NCBI RefSeq assembly: GCF_028293085.1
Contig: NZ_JAQGLC010000391.1
Location: forward strand, 1-39,888
Length of the DNA: 39,888 nt
Origin: Sphingomonas bacterium
Lineage (GTDB): Bacteria; Pseudomonadota; Alphaproteobacteria; Sphingomonadales; Sphingomonadaceae
Direction: 5' to 3'
This document shows, piece after piece, positions 17,177 to 26,610 of the stretch. The position numbers were made by a program, and so were the translations under genes. Positions within the stretch are counted from its first letter, which is position 1, and each line of letters starts with the position of its first letter. The notes beneath the pieces are model-generated. The model did no database searches. It saw only the letters and a program-made list of their open reading frames with translations, and was not told the DNA's origin.

Positions 17177-17599
17177 TCACCCGGTTTGCAATACCAGCAA
17201 CAGCACGATGACCATGCCAAGGCCCGCCGCGACGCTGGTGGCCCATCCGATCGCGCGCGACCGGGTCCAGCCGCTGACGCCGAGGCTGACCAGCAAGGCG
17301 ATCAGCGCGACCAGAAAGCTGAGCGTCATCGTCACCTGCGCCGTGCCAGTGAGGCGACCGGCGCCGGCCGGCGCGTCGGGATGCAGCGCCGCGATCAGCA
17401 TCGTGGAGGCCACGACCGCGACGACGAAGCCGACCGCCGACGTCACCGCGCCACCGATTGCGACCGCCGCGGGGCGCGAGCGGTGCCCGAAGGTGAGGAA
17501 TGTCGCGAGATAGGTTGCCGCGAACCCGCCGAGAAAGGCGCTGAGTGATCCGATCTGGGTCGCAAGCGTGGAGAGGTAGGCGGGGGCCAGGTGTTGCAT
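17177..17599 (-). CDS. Small four-helix membrane protein, unknown function
   Basis: Hydrophobic protein of 140 aa with four predicted membrane helices (about residues 20-40, 45-70, 88-108 and 117-138) and short polar loops such as ATFLTFGHRSRPAA and GVSGWTRSRAIGW. I do not recognise a named family with confidence. It lies 157 bases upstream of the EF-hand gene on the same strand and could share its transcript. Its coding frame shows no obvious anomaly. Confidence 0.65.
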   Translation of the reverse strand: MQHLAPAYLSTLATQIGSLSAFLGGFAATYLATFLTFGHRSRPAAVAIGGAVTSAVGFVVAVVASTMLIAALHPDAPAGAGRLTGTAQVTMTLSFLVALIALLVSLGVSGWTRSRAIGWATSVAAGLGMVIVLLLVLQTG

Positions 17600-18047
17600 C
17601 GGGGGATGTTACGCACCGGGGACCGCACAGGGCAAGGATGCCGGTTGCGCCGCGTGCGACAGGAGTCGAACATCCTGTCGAAACCGCAGAGTCGCATCGT
17701 GCGCGATCCGGATTTCGGGCGCGCCAGGGCCGAAAACGTCCAGCGGAAATCTATGGCGGCAAGTTGAACGGCCGGCCGGCGCCTCGCTCATGACGGAAGG
17801 GCGATTTTCCGAGATAATAGACCTTCGATCAGAAAGCCGTGCCCGGATCGCCCCGTAAAGCCGGTGTAAATCTTCGGCGCCCTGATTTTCCCATTGTGAT
17901 GCAAGGCGGCAACACAGAATTAAACCGCCACTTCACGCCACTTTACAAACTACTACCCAGAAGACAGCCTAATAATATCCAGGGAGTGTAATTGCACCCC
18001 TGAACAAACTGCACGGGCAACGTGCGTCAATGGGGGTTTTTGTTGTA
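17600..18047. other. Intergenic region upstream of the TonB-dependent receptor
   Basis: No gene is supported in this roughly 450-bp gap. CGACAGGA (17657-17664) and TCCTGTCG (17673-17680) form a perfect 8-bp inverted repeat around 8 bases. The last 150 bases before the receptor gene are A/T-richer and include CCACTT repeated as CCACTTCACGCCACTT at 17930-17945 and AGGGAG near 17980, probably the receptor promoter and leader. Confidence 0.4.
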
Positions 18048-21000
18048 ATGATGATCGAGACACTTTCGCGCCTGCGCAGCGGTGCGGCGCCTTTTGCCAT
18101 GCTCATCGGCCTGAATGCAGCGCCGGCCTTTGCGCAGACTGCCCAGACCTTGCCGGCCGATACGGCGCAGGCCGCGGCCGAGGACGAGCCCAAGGATATC
18201 GTCGTCACCGGATCGCTGTTCCGCCGCACCGACACCGAGACGCCGTCGCCCGTCACCGTGCTGACCGCCGACAGCCTCGACAAGGCCGGCATCAGCACGA
18301 TCAACGAGGCGATCCGATCGATCTCCGCCGACAGCGCGGGATCGATCGGTACCGGCTTCCAGAGTGGCTTCAGCGCGGGCGGCTCGGCCGTTTCGCTGCG
18401 CGGCCTCGGCGTGTCGTCCACGCTCGTCCTGATCGACGGGCTGCGCTCGACCAACTTCCCGATCAACGACGACGGCCACAACGCCTATGTCGATCTCAAC
18501 AGCATTCCGTTCAGCCTGGTCGACCGCGTCGAGGTCCTGAAGGACGGCGCTTCCTCGACCTATGGCGCGGACGCGATCGGCGGCGTGGTCAACATCATCC
18601 TGAAGAAGCAGTTCAAGGGCATTGACGGGCTGGTCGAGGCCGGGGTCGCCCAGGAAGGCGATGCCGGACACCAGCGCGCGGAGCTGACGCTCGGTTACGG
18701 CGACTATGCCGAGTCCGGCTGGAATTTCTACATCAACGGCGAATATCAGCATGATGGCAGGGTCACCAACCACAGCCGCGGCTTCCCGTACAACACGACC
18801 GACCTGAGCCCGATCGGCGGCCTCGACAACAACACCGCCGACAGCACGCTGACCACGCCGACGCCCAATGCAGTGGTCGTGCGCACCAACCAGACCGACC
18901 TGAACAACCCGCTCGCCGGCGGGACGGCGCCCTTCGCGAGCGGCCTGCAGGCGAACGGCACCCCCTACAGCAACTATTCGTCGCTCAACCTCAATTGCGC
19001 CGGCGGCAGCTATACCGTGACGGGGGGCGCCGCCCGTGGCAGCGGTTGCAAATACGACCTGACCGATCTCTATTTCCAGCTCGCGCCGCTGCAGGAACGC
19101 TATGCGTTCAACGGCCGGCTGAGCATCCGGCTCAGCGACAATATCGAGGGCTATGTCACCGGCAGCTACTCGCACGATTTCGTCAGCATCCTGAACGCGC
19201 CGCGCGCGCTTCGGGCAACCCAGCCGTTCGGCGGATCGCCTGCGCTCGCCTCGAGCAATCCGGGCATCGTGCTGCCGGTCTATGTCTGCGGCACGGGCGT
19301 GAACTGCGCGACCGCCGCCGACCGGCGCCTGAACCCGAACAACCCCTATGCGGCCGCCTATGCCAATGATCCGGCGAATGGCGCCGCCCGCATTTATTAT
19401 CTGTTCGGCGACATCAAGGCGGGCAGCGATCGGAGCAACGAAGTGATCCGCGGCAGCGCGGGGCTGTTCGGCAGCTTCGACGGCGACTGGGACTGGCGGG
19501 TCGACGCGGTCGGCGCGAAGGACAATCTCAGCATCACGCAATATGGGTTCATCAACATCCCGAACCTGCTGAACGCGATCAACACCGGCAGCTATAATTT
19601 CGTCGATCCGTCGCTGAACAGCGCGGCGGTCCGCAACTTCGTCTCGCCCAATGTCACCACGCCCTCCTTCTCGTCGATGGTGTCGCTCGACGCCTCGGTG
19701 ACCAAGAAGCTGCTGACGCTGCCGGGCGGCCCGCTGCAGCTGGCCGTTGGCGGGCAGATCCGCCGCGAGACGCTGACCAACAACAACCAGAATGCCCGGC
19801 TCGACACCTATACGCTGACCACCTCCTCGGCATTCGGCGCGCACACCGTTTCGGCCGGCTATTTCGAACTGGACGCACCGATCCTGCCCCAGCTCGACGT
19901 CAACGTATCGGGCCGGTACGACCATTATTCGGAAGGGTTCAGCCACTTCTCGCCCAAGGTCGGGGTGAAGATCACGCCGATCAAGCAGATCGCCTTCCGC
20001 GGCACCTTCTCCAAGGGCTTCCGGGCGCCGACCTTCGCGGAATCGGGCCCGCGCAGCCAATATGCCGGCTTCTCGACCTTCACCCCGCCGACCGCCTTCC
20101 AGGTCGCGCATGGCGGCACGGTGGCGGGCGGCAACACCAATCCGTACGCCCAGGCCTATCAGCTGGGATCGGGCCTGGTCGGCAATCCGAACCTGAAGCC
20201 CGAGCTGTCGCGCAGCTTCACCGCGGGCGCGATCTTCGAGCCGGTGCCGTGGCTGAGCTTCACGGTGGACTATTACAATGTGAAGAAGACCGGGCTGATC
20301 GTGGCCGGCCCGCAGATCGGCGATGCCCGCAATGCCTATTATTCGCAGACCACCCTGGCTGCGGCGACGGCCGCGGTTGCGGCGGTCGGACCGGGCTATT
20401 CGGTCAATGTGGTCGATGCGCCGGATCCGCTGTTCCCGAACGCGCTGCCGCGCGTGCTGATCATCAACGCGCCGTTCGTGAATGCCAATTACGCGATCAC
20501 CTCGGGCATCGACGTGTCGGCCACAGCCCGGATACCGATCTCGGACGGGATCAAGTTCACCAGCAAGATCGAGGTGACCGACGTCTTCCAGTACGATCTG
20601 CATCCGACCACCGGGCCGGTGCAGAAGTTCGCCGGGACGCTCGGCCCGTACGAACTCTCGTCGGGCAACGGTACGCCGAAATGGCGCGGCAACTGGCAGA
20701 ACACGCTGGAAGTTGGCGACTTCTCGCTGACCGCGACGACCTATTGGGTCGGCCGGATCAAGTCGATCGCCAATGACGAACGCGCCGGCGACGATTGCAC
20801 GCTGAACAACCAGTATGCGACCGGGGACACGGCCAAGGGTGCGCAATTCTGCTACATCCACAGCTTCCTCAACACGAACCTGAACGCCACGGCGCGGGTG
20901 AACGACGATTTCACCTTCTTCGTCGACGTGGGCAATCTGTTCAACGCCCGGGCGCCGATCGCGCCCGGTGCCTATGCCAGCGCGCCCAACTTCCTGACCA

Positions 21001-21062
21001 CCTGGCACTTTGCCGGCCTTATCGGGCGGACGTTCAAGGCGGGCGCCACGTTCAAGTTCTGA
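18048..21062 (+). CDS. TonB-dependent outer-membrane receptor
   Basis: Complete receptor of about 1004 aa. A signal peptide ends at PAFAQ. The plug domain starts at DIVVTGSLFRR, which also serves as TonB-box-like sequence, and contains AVSLRGLGVSSTLVLIDGLR and DRVEVLKDGASSTYGADAIGGVVNIIL, both strong plug signatures. The barrel follows, ending with TFKAGATFKF and a terminal Phe, as expected for BamA-recognised outer-membrane proteins. Long extracellular loops with a Cys pair (near 310-330 and 410-420) are seen. Start could be 18030, 18048 or 18051; none has a strong ribosome site, and GGGGG at 18033-18037 favours the later two. No linked enzyme or regulator shows the ligand. Confidence 0.93.
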   Translation: MMIETLSRLRSGAAPFAMLIGLNAAPAFAQTAQTLPADTAQAAAEDEPKDIVVTGSLFRRTDTETPSPVTVLTADSLDKAGISTINEAIRSISADSAGSIGTGFQSGFSAGGSAVSLRGLGVSSTLVLIDGLRSTNFPINDDGHNAYVDLNSIPFSLVDRVEVLKDGASSTYGADAIGGVVNIILKKQFKGIDGLVEAGVAQEGDAGHQRAELTLGYGDYAESGWNFYINGEYQHDGRVTNHSRGFPYNTTDLSPIGGLDNNTADSTLTTPTPNAVVVRTNQTDLNNPLAGGTAPFASGLQANGTPYSNYSSLNLNCAGGSYTVTGGAARGSGCKYDLTDLYFQLAPLQERYAFNGRLSIRLSDNIEGYVTGSYSHDFVSILNAPRALRATQPFGGSPALASSNPGIVLPVYVCGTGVNCATAADRRLNPNNPYAAAYANDPANGAARIYYLFGDIKAGSDRSNEVIRGSAGLFGSFDGDWDWRVDAVGAKDNLSITQYGFINIPNLLNAINTGSYNFVDPSLNSAAVRNFVSPNVTTPSFSSMVSLDASVTKKLLTLPGGPLQLAVGGQIRRETLTNNNQNARLDTYTLTTSSAFGAHTVSAGYFELDAPILPQLDVNVSGRYDHYSEGFSHFSPKVGVKITPIKQIAFRGTFSKGFRAPTFAESGPRSQYAGFSTFTPPTAFQVAHGGTVAGGNTNPYAQAYQLGSGLVGNPNLKPELSRSFTAGAIFEPVPWLSFTVDYYNVKKTGLIVAGPQIGDARNAYYSQTTLAAATAAVAAVGPGYSVNVVDAPDPLFPNALPRVLIINAPFVNANYAITSGIDVSATARIPISDGIKFTSKIEVTDVFQYDLHPTTGPVQKFAGTLGPYELSSGNGTPKWRGNWQNTLEVGDFSLTATTYWVGRIKSIANDERAGDDCTLNNQYATGDTAKGAQFCYIHSFLNTNLNATARVNDDFTFFVDVGNLFNARAPIAPGAYASAPNFLTTWHFAGLIGRTFKAGATFKF

Positions 21063-21082
21063 TCGAAGACCCTTCCTGCTCT

Positions 21083-21115
21083 GGGGCGGCGTCGTGAGGA
21101 GCCGCCCCTTTTTTT
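21083..21115 (+). terminator. Rho-independent terminator after the receptor gene
   Basis: GGGGCGGC and GCCGCCCC form a perfect 8-bp stem with a 10-base loop, followed by seven T, 20 bases past the receptor stop. Confidence 0.9.
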
Positions 21116-21134
21116 GCGTCTTGAAATGGAATGT

Positions 21135-21149
21135 CTACTATGTTAGTAG
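21135..21149. promoter_or_regulatory. BlaI/MecI-like operator palindrome
   Basis: CTACTA-TGT-TAGTAG is a perfect 6+3+6 inverted repeat ending 9 bases before the ATG at 21159. The TACTA...TAGTA core resembles operators of the BlaI/MecI/CopY family, which is known for TACTACA-type half-sites. A possible -35 TTGAAA at 21121 would place the -10 within the right arm, so binding would block transcription. No BlaI-family gene is in the window. Confidence 0.5.
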
Positions 21150-21158
21150 GGTATTCAG

Positions 21159-21728
21159 ATGAGCGAGACGAATTGTCTGCCTGCTTCATACCGCGATCAC
21201 CCGGTGTGGGCCGCTCTTTCACTCTATTTGATCGGGCCTCCGGACGCCGCCTTGCCCTTCTCGGCGCGGCTTGCGCGCGAGAATGGCTGGAACGAAGCCT
21301 TCGCTGCGCGCGTCATCGAGGAGTATAAGCGCTTCTGCTTCCTCGCTGTGACCGGGAACGGGGAGATGACCCCCTCCGACGCAGTCGACCAGGCCTGGCA
21401 CCTCCATCTCACCTATAGCCGGGACTATTGGGAGCGTTTCTGCCCGGAGATCCTCGGCCGCTCGCTCCATCACGGCCCGACCGCGGGCGGTGGCGATGAG
21501 CGGCATCGCTATTTCGAGCAATATGCCGAGACGCTGAAAGCCTATGAGATCGCTTTCGGCGAAGTGCCGCCCGCCGACGTCTGGCCGGGCGCGGTGCGAC
21601 GGCTGATCGAGGATCCCAAGGCGCGCCGGGTGCACCCGCGCGATGCCGTCATCATTCCCCGGACCATGGCGAGGCTGCTGCTCCTGCTCGCGGGAGCAGC
21701 AGTCATCGCCCATGTCCTTTTCTGGTAG
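21159..21728 (+). CDS. GRDP-like (glycine-rich-domain-containing) protein
   Basis: Protein of 189 aa. The central SDAVDQAWHLHLTYSRDYWERFC is the hallmark hhDxxWHxHhxxxxxY core of the GRDP/DUF1399-like family, known from plant glycine-rich-domain proteins and from bacterial relatives that neighbour TIGR04222 proteins. The N-terminal half is helical; the C-terminus ends in one membrane helix (about residues 168-188, LLLLLAGAAVIAHVLFW), so it is probably a C-tail-anchored inner-membrane protein. Its stop codon TAG at 21726 overlaps the ribosome site AGAGGAG of the next gene, so the two form an operon. A palindrome overlaps its promoter. Biochemical role is unknown. Confidence 0.72.
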   Translation: MSETNCLPASYRDHPVWAALSLYLIGPPDAALPFSARLARENGWNEAFAARVIEEYKRFCFLAVTGNGEMTPSDAVDQAWHLHLTYSRDYWERFCPEILGRSLHHGPTAGGGDERHRYFEQYAETLKAYEIAFGEVPPADVWPGAVRRLIEDPKARRVHPRDAVIIPRTMARLLLLLAGAAVIAHVLFW

Positions 21729-21742
21729 AGGAGCATGTGACC

Positions 21743-22594
21743 ATGTCGCTTGGACCCTTCGATCTGACCGGCGGACCTTTCCTCCAACTCTACGCCATCC
21801 TGGGGGCGGTCGCGTTGATCGCCGGCTGGATCATCCCGTACTGGCTTCGTCCCGAGGGCCGTGCGGTGGAGGTGACCGATGCGGGCGAGCTTGCCTATCT
21901 GGCGGGGGGTGCTTCCCGCTTTGCCGACGCGGTCGTCGCGCGCCTGCTTTCGGCGCGTGCGCTCGTCATGATCGGGAAGACCGGTTTTCATGCCCAGGCA
22001 CGGGATGCGGGCCGCACGGCGGCCGAGCGCAGCGTGCTGGCGCTTCCCGGCGAGGTGCGATGGCCGGCGATCGAACGGTCGCTCAAGTCCCATACGGCAC
22101 CGATCGAGCGCGAGCTGGTGTCGGCGGGACTGATGATGGACGACGGGCTGATCCGTCAGATGCGCTTCTGGCAGACACTCCCCTATTTGCTGCTGCTCGG
22201 CTTCGGGTCGATCAAATGGATGATCGGCGTGTCGCGCGACCGGCCCGTCGGTTTTCTGACCGCGTTCCTGATCGTGACCGCGGTCGTTGCGCTGCTCCGC
22301 TGGGCCGCGGTCGACAAGCGGACGAAGGGCGGCATCGCGGCGCTCGCCGACGCCAGGGCCCGCGCGGAACGCCTGCAGCGGGCGCCGACCACGACCGAGA
22401 CCGATCTCGCGGTCGCATTGTTCGGGACGGTCGTGCTTGCCGGATCGGGGTGGTCCGATTTCCACCGGTTCAGAACAGCGAGTTCGAGCGATAGCGGAAC
22501 CTCGGGTGACGGGGGAGGATCGAGCGATGGCGGAAGCGGGTGCGGTGGCGGCGGGGGAGGGGGAGGGGGAGGATGCGGTGGTTGCGGTAGCTGA
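21743..22594 (+). CDS. TIGR04222-type membrane protein with Gly/Cys-rich tail
   Basis: Membrane protein of 283 aa. The ATG at 21743 is 9 bases after AGGAG; a GTG at 21737 is too close. Helices lie near residues 14-34, 145-162 and 172-190. The middle region (VTDAGELAYLAGGASRFADAVVARLL...) matches the TIGR04222 domain as I recall it, a family named for a domain next to a low-complexity end. The last 38 residues are Ser/Gly/Asp then GGGSSDGGSGCGGGG and a ten-glycine run broken by Cys, ending CGGCGS. It follows the GRDP-like gene in an operon. The function of the pair is unknown. Confidence 0.7.
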   Translation: MSLGPFDLTGGPFLQLYAILGAVALIAGWIIPYWLRPEGRAVEVTDAGELAYLAGGASRFADAVVARLLSARALVMIGKTGFHAQARDAGRTAAERSVLALPGEVRWPAIERSLKSHTAPIERELVSAGLMMDDGLIRQMRFWQTLPYLLLLGFGSIKWMIGVSRDRPVGFLTAFLIVTAVVALLRWAAVDKRTKGGIAALADARARAERLQRAPTTTETDLAVALFGTVVLAGSGWSDFHRFRTASSSDSGTSGDGGGSSDGGSGCGGGGGGGGGGCGGCGS

Positions 22595-22606
22595 GCGCCG
22601 CTTTCT

Positions 22607-23404
22607 TCAGGCGCCTTTTCTTGCTGCCTTGACCCAGGTTCGCGCCAGCATCACCGGCCGGAAACCCAGCGCGGCATAAAGGTCCTTGGCCGATTCTTGC
22701 GCCAGGGCGCCGAGGAAGATCGTGGCGCAGCCGCGTGCGCGCAAGTCTTCGACAAAGGCCGCGATCATGCCGGAGGCGATGCCCTGGCGGCGCCAGGCGG
22801 GCAGGGTGAACAAATCCTCGATCATCCCGATGCCGTCGGGCGCGACGATCCGGGCGCCATAGGCGACCGGTGCGCCGTCGCGCAGCACGAAATGGAAGCG
22901 ATAGGCTTCGCCCTTGGCGCGATATCCCGCCACCGTTGCGTCAGTGACCGACGGATCGAGATCGAGCCCGCCGGTTCGCGCGCCTTCGTCATGGTCGGTG
23001 CGCACCAGCGTGGCGAGCGCCGTCCAGTCGGCATCGCTTTTCACCGGGCGAAGGTCGATCGGGTGGGTTGCGCGCGTGAGGCGCCCCCGCAGCGCCATCT
23101 GGACGACGCTGGGGCGTTCGACATAGCCGTCGAGCGCGAGGCGGGCGAGGAAAGCGTCGGGGGTGAAGCGATCGCTATGGACGACGCGCCAGTTGCTGTG
23201 CGCGAGATGGCGTTCCATCGCCGCGAGGACGGCCTCGATCTCCGCATCGCTCGCCGCGGTGACCGCATCCGCATGGTTGGCGTCCCAGATCTCCGGCAAG
23301 TCGGGATTGGCGACGATGCGGCAGCCCGGCGTCTCGATCAGCCGATTGCCGAGCGCGCGCTGCCAGCGATAGGCATGCGCGATCCGCTCGGCCTCGGCCG
23401 TCAT
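22607..23404 (-). CDS. GNAT-family N-acetyltransferase
   Basis: Acetyltransferase of 265 aa. The C-terminal half (about residues 115-260) is the GNAT fold: MIEDLFTLPAWRRQGIASGMI gives beta-4 and the acetyl-CoA pyrophosphate-binding R/Q-x-x-G-x-A motif, and LYAALGFRPV is the usual final motif. The N-terminal 110 residues look like a degenerate second GNAT-like half (NWRVVHSDRFTPDAFLARLALDGYVERPSVVQMAL), as in two-domain GNAT proteins. Its ATG overlaps the stop of the 63-aa gene (ATGA), so it is the last gene of the tgt operon. The substrate cannot be read from sequence. Confidence 0.88.
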   Translation of the reverse strand: MTAEAERIAHAYRWQRALGNRLIETPGCRIVANPDLPEIWDANHADAVTAASDAEIEAVLAAMERHLAHSNWRVVHSDRFTPDAFLARLALDGYVERPSVVQMALRGRLTRATHPIDLRPVKSDADWTALATLVRTDHDEGARTGGLDLDPSVTDATVAGYRAKGEAYRFHFVLRDGAPVAYGARIVAPDGIGMIEDLFTLPAWRRQGIASGMIAAFVEDLRARGCATIFLGALAQESAKDLYAALGFRPVMLARTWVKAARKGA

Positions 23405-23592
23405 TTCTTCCGGTTGCGGTTCGCGTAGAGCAATGCCGCAACGATCGCCGCCGAGCCGATCCCGAGCCCGATCGTCGCGAGCGGCCAGCGCTTCGCCTTG
23501 GCGTTATCGGTCACTTCGGCGGCCTCGCGCTGCTCCTTGGCGAGGCGCGTCGCGGCGAGGATCTCGTTGGTGTCGTCTTCGTCGGTAGGCAA
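23401..23592 (-). CDS. 63-aa single-pass membrane protein in the tgt operon
   Basis: Short protein with a charged N-terminal half (PTDEDDTNEILAATRLAKEQREAAEV), one membrane helix (PLATIGLGIGSAAIVAALLY) and a basic end (ANRNRKK). I propose the TTG at 23592: it is 1 base past the tgt stop and AAGGGAGAG precedes it by about 5 bases, while an ATG at 23619 would overlap tgt and lacks a ribosome site. Its stop overlaps the start of the GNAT gene (ATGA). Position, spacing and ribosome site support real translation. No function is known. Confidence 0.7.
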   Translation of the reverse strand: MPTDEDDTNEILAATRLAKEQREAAEVTDNAKAKRWPLATIGLGIGSAAIVAALLYANRNRKK

Positions 23593-23593
23593 G

Positions 23594-24742
<1,149 letters not shown>

Positions 24743-24805
24743 CTAGCGTCGGAAAGCGGCGGCTGTCGACACGCATCGCTTGCGCGGCCTAGACGTTGGC
24801 GCACC

Positions 24806-25528
24806 ATGGCCGATGAAAAGACTGAAGCGTTGCGCGAGATGGCGCGGCATCGCGGGCTGAAGCTGAAGGCGTCGCGTCGGCGCAAGCCGGGGGGCGATTT
24901 CGGGCTTTATGGTCTGGTGGACGCCGCGGACAAGGCGGTGCTCGGCATTGGCAACAAGCGGCTGGAAGCGAGCGCGGAGGAGGTCGAAGCCTATCTGCGC
25001 GAAGCGATGCGGGCGACCTGGAAGAGCTCGGCGGGAACGGTGAAGGCGCGGAAGAAGGTGGCGGCTCCGCCTGAACCAGAACCTGAGCCCGAGCCCGAGC
25101 CCGAGCCCGAACCGGGGCCCGAACCGCGGCCCAAGGCGGAACCGAAGCCCAGGCCAGCCCCGAAACCGAAGCCAGCCCCGAAACCGAAGCCAAAGCCAAA
25201 ATTCAAGGTCGCTGTCGCCAATCTGTTCGCCAGGCTGCCGGCCGCGCGTCGTGCCGAAGCCTTCACCGCGTTGCTCGAGTGGCCGGGAGTACGGATCGAG
25301 CGGATCGTCTCGCACGGGCAGGCGACGCCTGAGGACGAGCCGATGGTGCAGGAGCAGGACGAATGGGTCGTGCTGCTGCAAGGGGAGGCGGGGATCAGGA
25401 TCGAGGATTCGGCGGCGGTGACGTTGCGGCCAGGCGATTACGTGACGATCGCGGGCGGGCAGCGGCATTGGGTGACCTACACCGCGAAGGACGAGCCGAC
25501 CGTATGGCTCGCGGTGCATGCCGGCTAG
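24806..25528 (+). CDS. Two-domain protein: small N-terminal domain, charge-switching Pro linker, cupin
   Basis: Protein of 240 aa with unusual architecture. Residues 1-75 are a small basic-then-acidic domain (ARHRGLKLKASRRRKPGGDFGLYGLVDA...EVEAYLREAM) that I do not recognise, followed by KARKK. Residues 88-108 are alternating Pro-Glu, and residues 109-134 switch to Pro-Lys/Arg. Residues about 138-240 are a cupin barrel with WVVLLQGEAGIRI and LRPGDYVTIAGGQRHWV; the usual metal HxH is absent (Met and Gln at those places), only the motif-2 His remains. This cupin is normally a stand-alone protein of about 100 aa. The gene lies divergent to tgt with a 72-bp gap. Role unknown. Confidence 0.8.
   Translation: MADEKTEALREMARHRGLKLKASRRRKPGGDFGLYGLVDAADKAVLGIGNKRLEASAEEVEAYLREAMRATWKSSAGTVKARKKVAAPPEPEPEPEPEPEPEPGPEPRPKAEPKPRPAPKPKPAPKPKPKPKFKVAVANLFARLPAARRAEAFTALLEWPGVRIERIVSHGQATPEDEPMVQEQDEWVVLLQGEAGIRIEDSAAVTLRPGDYVTIAGGQRHWVTYTAKDEPTVWLAVHAG
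25074..25204 (+). repeat. In-frame short tandem repeats encoding the proline linker
   Basis: GAGCCC is repeated four times at 25085-25108, and an 18-bp unit CCAGCCCCGAAACCGAAG is repeated in tandem at 25154-25171 and 25172-25189. All units are multiples of three, so length change would keep the reading frame of the cupin fusion protein. Confidence 0.85.
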
Positions 25529-25629
25529 AGCGAATTCATTCTGCCTTGTTCAAGCTGAGAAAGAGCAGGGCGAGGCTCCGGTGAAGCGCCGTCCGATCCT
25601 TTGCTGCCATCGTCCGCGGCGACTTTGAA

Positions 25630-26571
25630 TCAATGCTGGACGGTCGCGCCGGATATGGATCCGTCCTGCAGCGCCAGTTCCCAGATCTCGCCCTGTTCGG
25701 GATGGCCGAATTCGTTGTGGATCTCGGTCTTGACGATCTCGAAGTCCGCGCCGGCATAGATGCGCCGGGCGCTTTCCAGCACGGTATGGGTCCACAGCTT
25801 GAGCGTCGTGTAACCGGCCTCGCGCGCGAAGGCGATGCAGCGGCCGACCAGGTCGCCGCCAATGCCCATGCCGCGCGCCCAGGGCTCGACATAGAGCAGC
25901 CTGAGCTGCGCGATCCCGTCGCCGGCATCGACGACGAACACCGATCCGGCCATCGCGCCGCCGCTTTCGGCGATCCAGCATTGCTCGCGGCCCTCCTGAT
26001 AGTCGCGCAGGAACGCCGAGGTGACCTCGCCGAGCAGCGCCTCCATCGGTGCACCCCAGCCATGGCTCTCATGATAGAGGATCGCCTGGCGCGCGGTGAT
26101 CATGCCCATATCGCCCGGGCCGAAAGTGCGGACGTTGTAGCCGGCGGCGTCACCCGCGGAGAGCAGCCCGCGCGCCGTATCGAGCGCCGCGACCAGCACC
26201 CGCCGGTCGGCCTGGGGCAGTGGCGCGACGCGCTGTTCGAGCACCTCGCGCTGGCGCTTGTCGAGATCGGCGAACATCTCCCGCCCCGCCCCCGTCAGCG
26301 AGATCGGGCGGCGCCGGGCATCCTCGCCGCGGCCGCGCTCGACCCAGCCATTCGCCTCGAACTTGCGCAGCATCCGGCTGGCATAGCCGGCATCGAGCCC
26401 GATCACCTGTTGCAGGTCGATCGCCACGGGCCGGTCGCGCGTCGCGATCTCGTAGAGCAGCCGTCCCTCGGCGAGCGACAAGGCGCTGCCGAGGAAGCGC
26501 TGATCGAGCGCACCCGAGAAGCTCGTATAGAATCGGTTGAAGGCGCGCAGCGCGGGAATGGTCGAGTCCAT
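25630..26571 (-). CDS. MarR-GNAT fusion (regulator with acetyltransferase domain)
   Basis: Bifunctional protein of 313 aa. Residues 1-145 are a MarR-type winged helix (SLAEGRLLYEIATRD, DLQQVIGLDAGYASRMLRKFEANGWVERGRGEDARRR, with the wing near RGEDARRRPISLT). Residues about 155-310 are a GNAT domain with LRLLYVEPWARGMGIGGDLV, the acetyl-CoA-binding R/G-x-G-I/A-G motif, and ARRIYAGADFEIV. Such fusions are widespread in Proteobacteria; the ligand is unknown. A perfect palindrome lies 20 bases upstream of its start, consistent with autoregulation. It follows the RlaP-type gene by only 39 bases. Confidence 0.92.
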   Translation of the reverse strand: MDSTIPALRAFNRFYTSFSGALDQRFLGSALSLAEGRLLYEIATRDRPVAIDLQQVIGLDAGYASRMLRKFEANGWVERGRGEDARRRPISLTGAGREMFADLDKRQREVLEQRVAPLPQADRRVLVAALDTARGLLSAGDAAGYNVRTFGPGDMGMITARQAILYHESHGWGAPMEALLGEVTSAFLRDYQEGREQCWIAESGGAMAGSVFVVDAGDGIAQLRLLYVEPWARGMGIGGDLVGRCIAFAREAGYTTLKLWTHTVLESARRIYAGADFEIVKTEIHNEFGHPEQGEIWELALQDGSISGATVQH

Positions 26572-26590
26572 GCTTAGCTGATGTGATTAA

Positions 26591-26609
26591 TACTTGACGA
26601 TGTCAAGTA
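26591..26609. promoter_or_regulatory. MarR-type operator palindrome
   Basis: TACTTGAC-GAT-GTCAAGTA is a perfect 8+3+8 inverted repeat; flanking TGATT and AATCA extend the symmetry with a 2-base offset. It fills the 39-bp gap between the RlaP-type gene stop and the MarR-GNAT start, the expected place for autoregulation. Confidence 0.7.
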
Positions 26610-26610
26610 A

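Noticed and set aside
16516..17220. Longer version of the EF-hand gene beginning at 17220
   Set aside because: The extra 67 residues are unrelated to the family, would hide the signal peptide at 17019, and overlap the upstream membrane-protein gene.
18027..21008. A 993-codon open frame antisense to the TonB-dependent receptor, and similar long antisense frames over the M16 peptidase (12350-15292), S9 peptidase (9159-11243), GH3 gene (3988-5040) and symporter (5156-6472)
   Set aside because: They mirror the codon structure of well-supported genes on the other strand, give Arg/Ala/Gly/Asp-rich low-complexity products without domains or ribosome sites, and are expected in high-GC DNA.
25074..25204. 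Short direct repeats that might suggest a CRISPR array or minisatellite
   Set aside because: Units are 6 and 18 bp with no spacers and all lie in frame in a coding linker.
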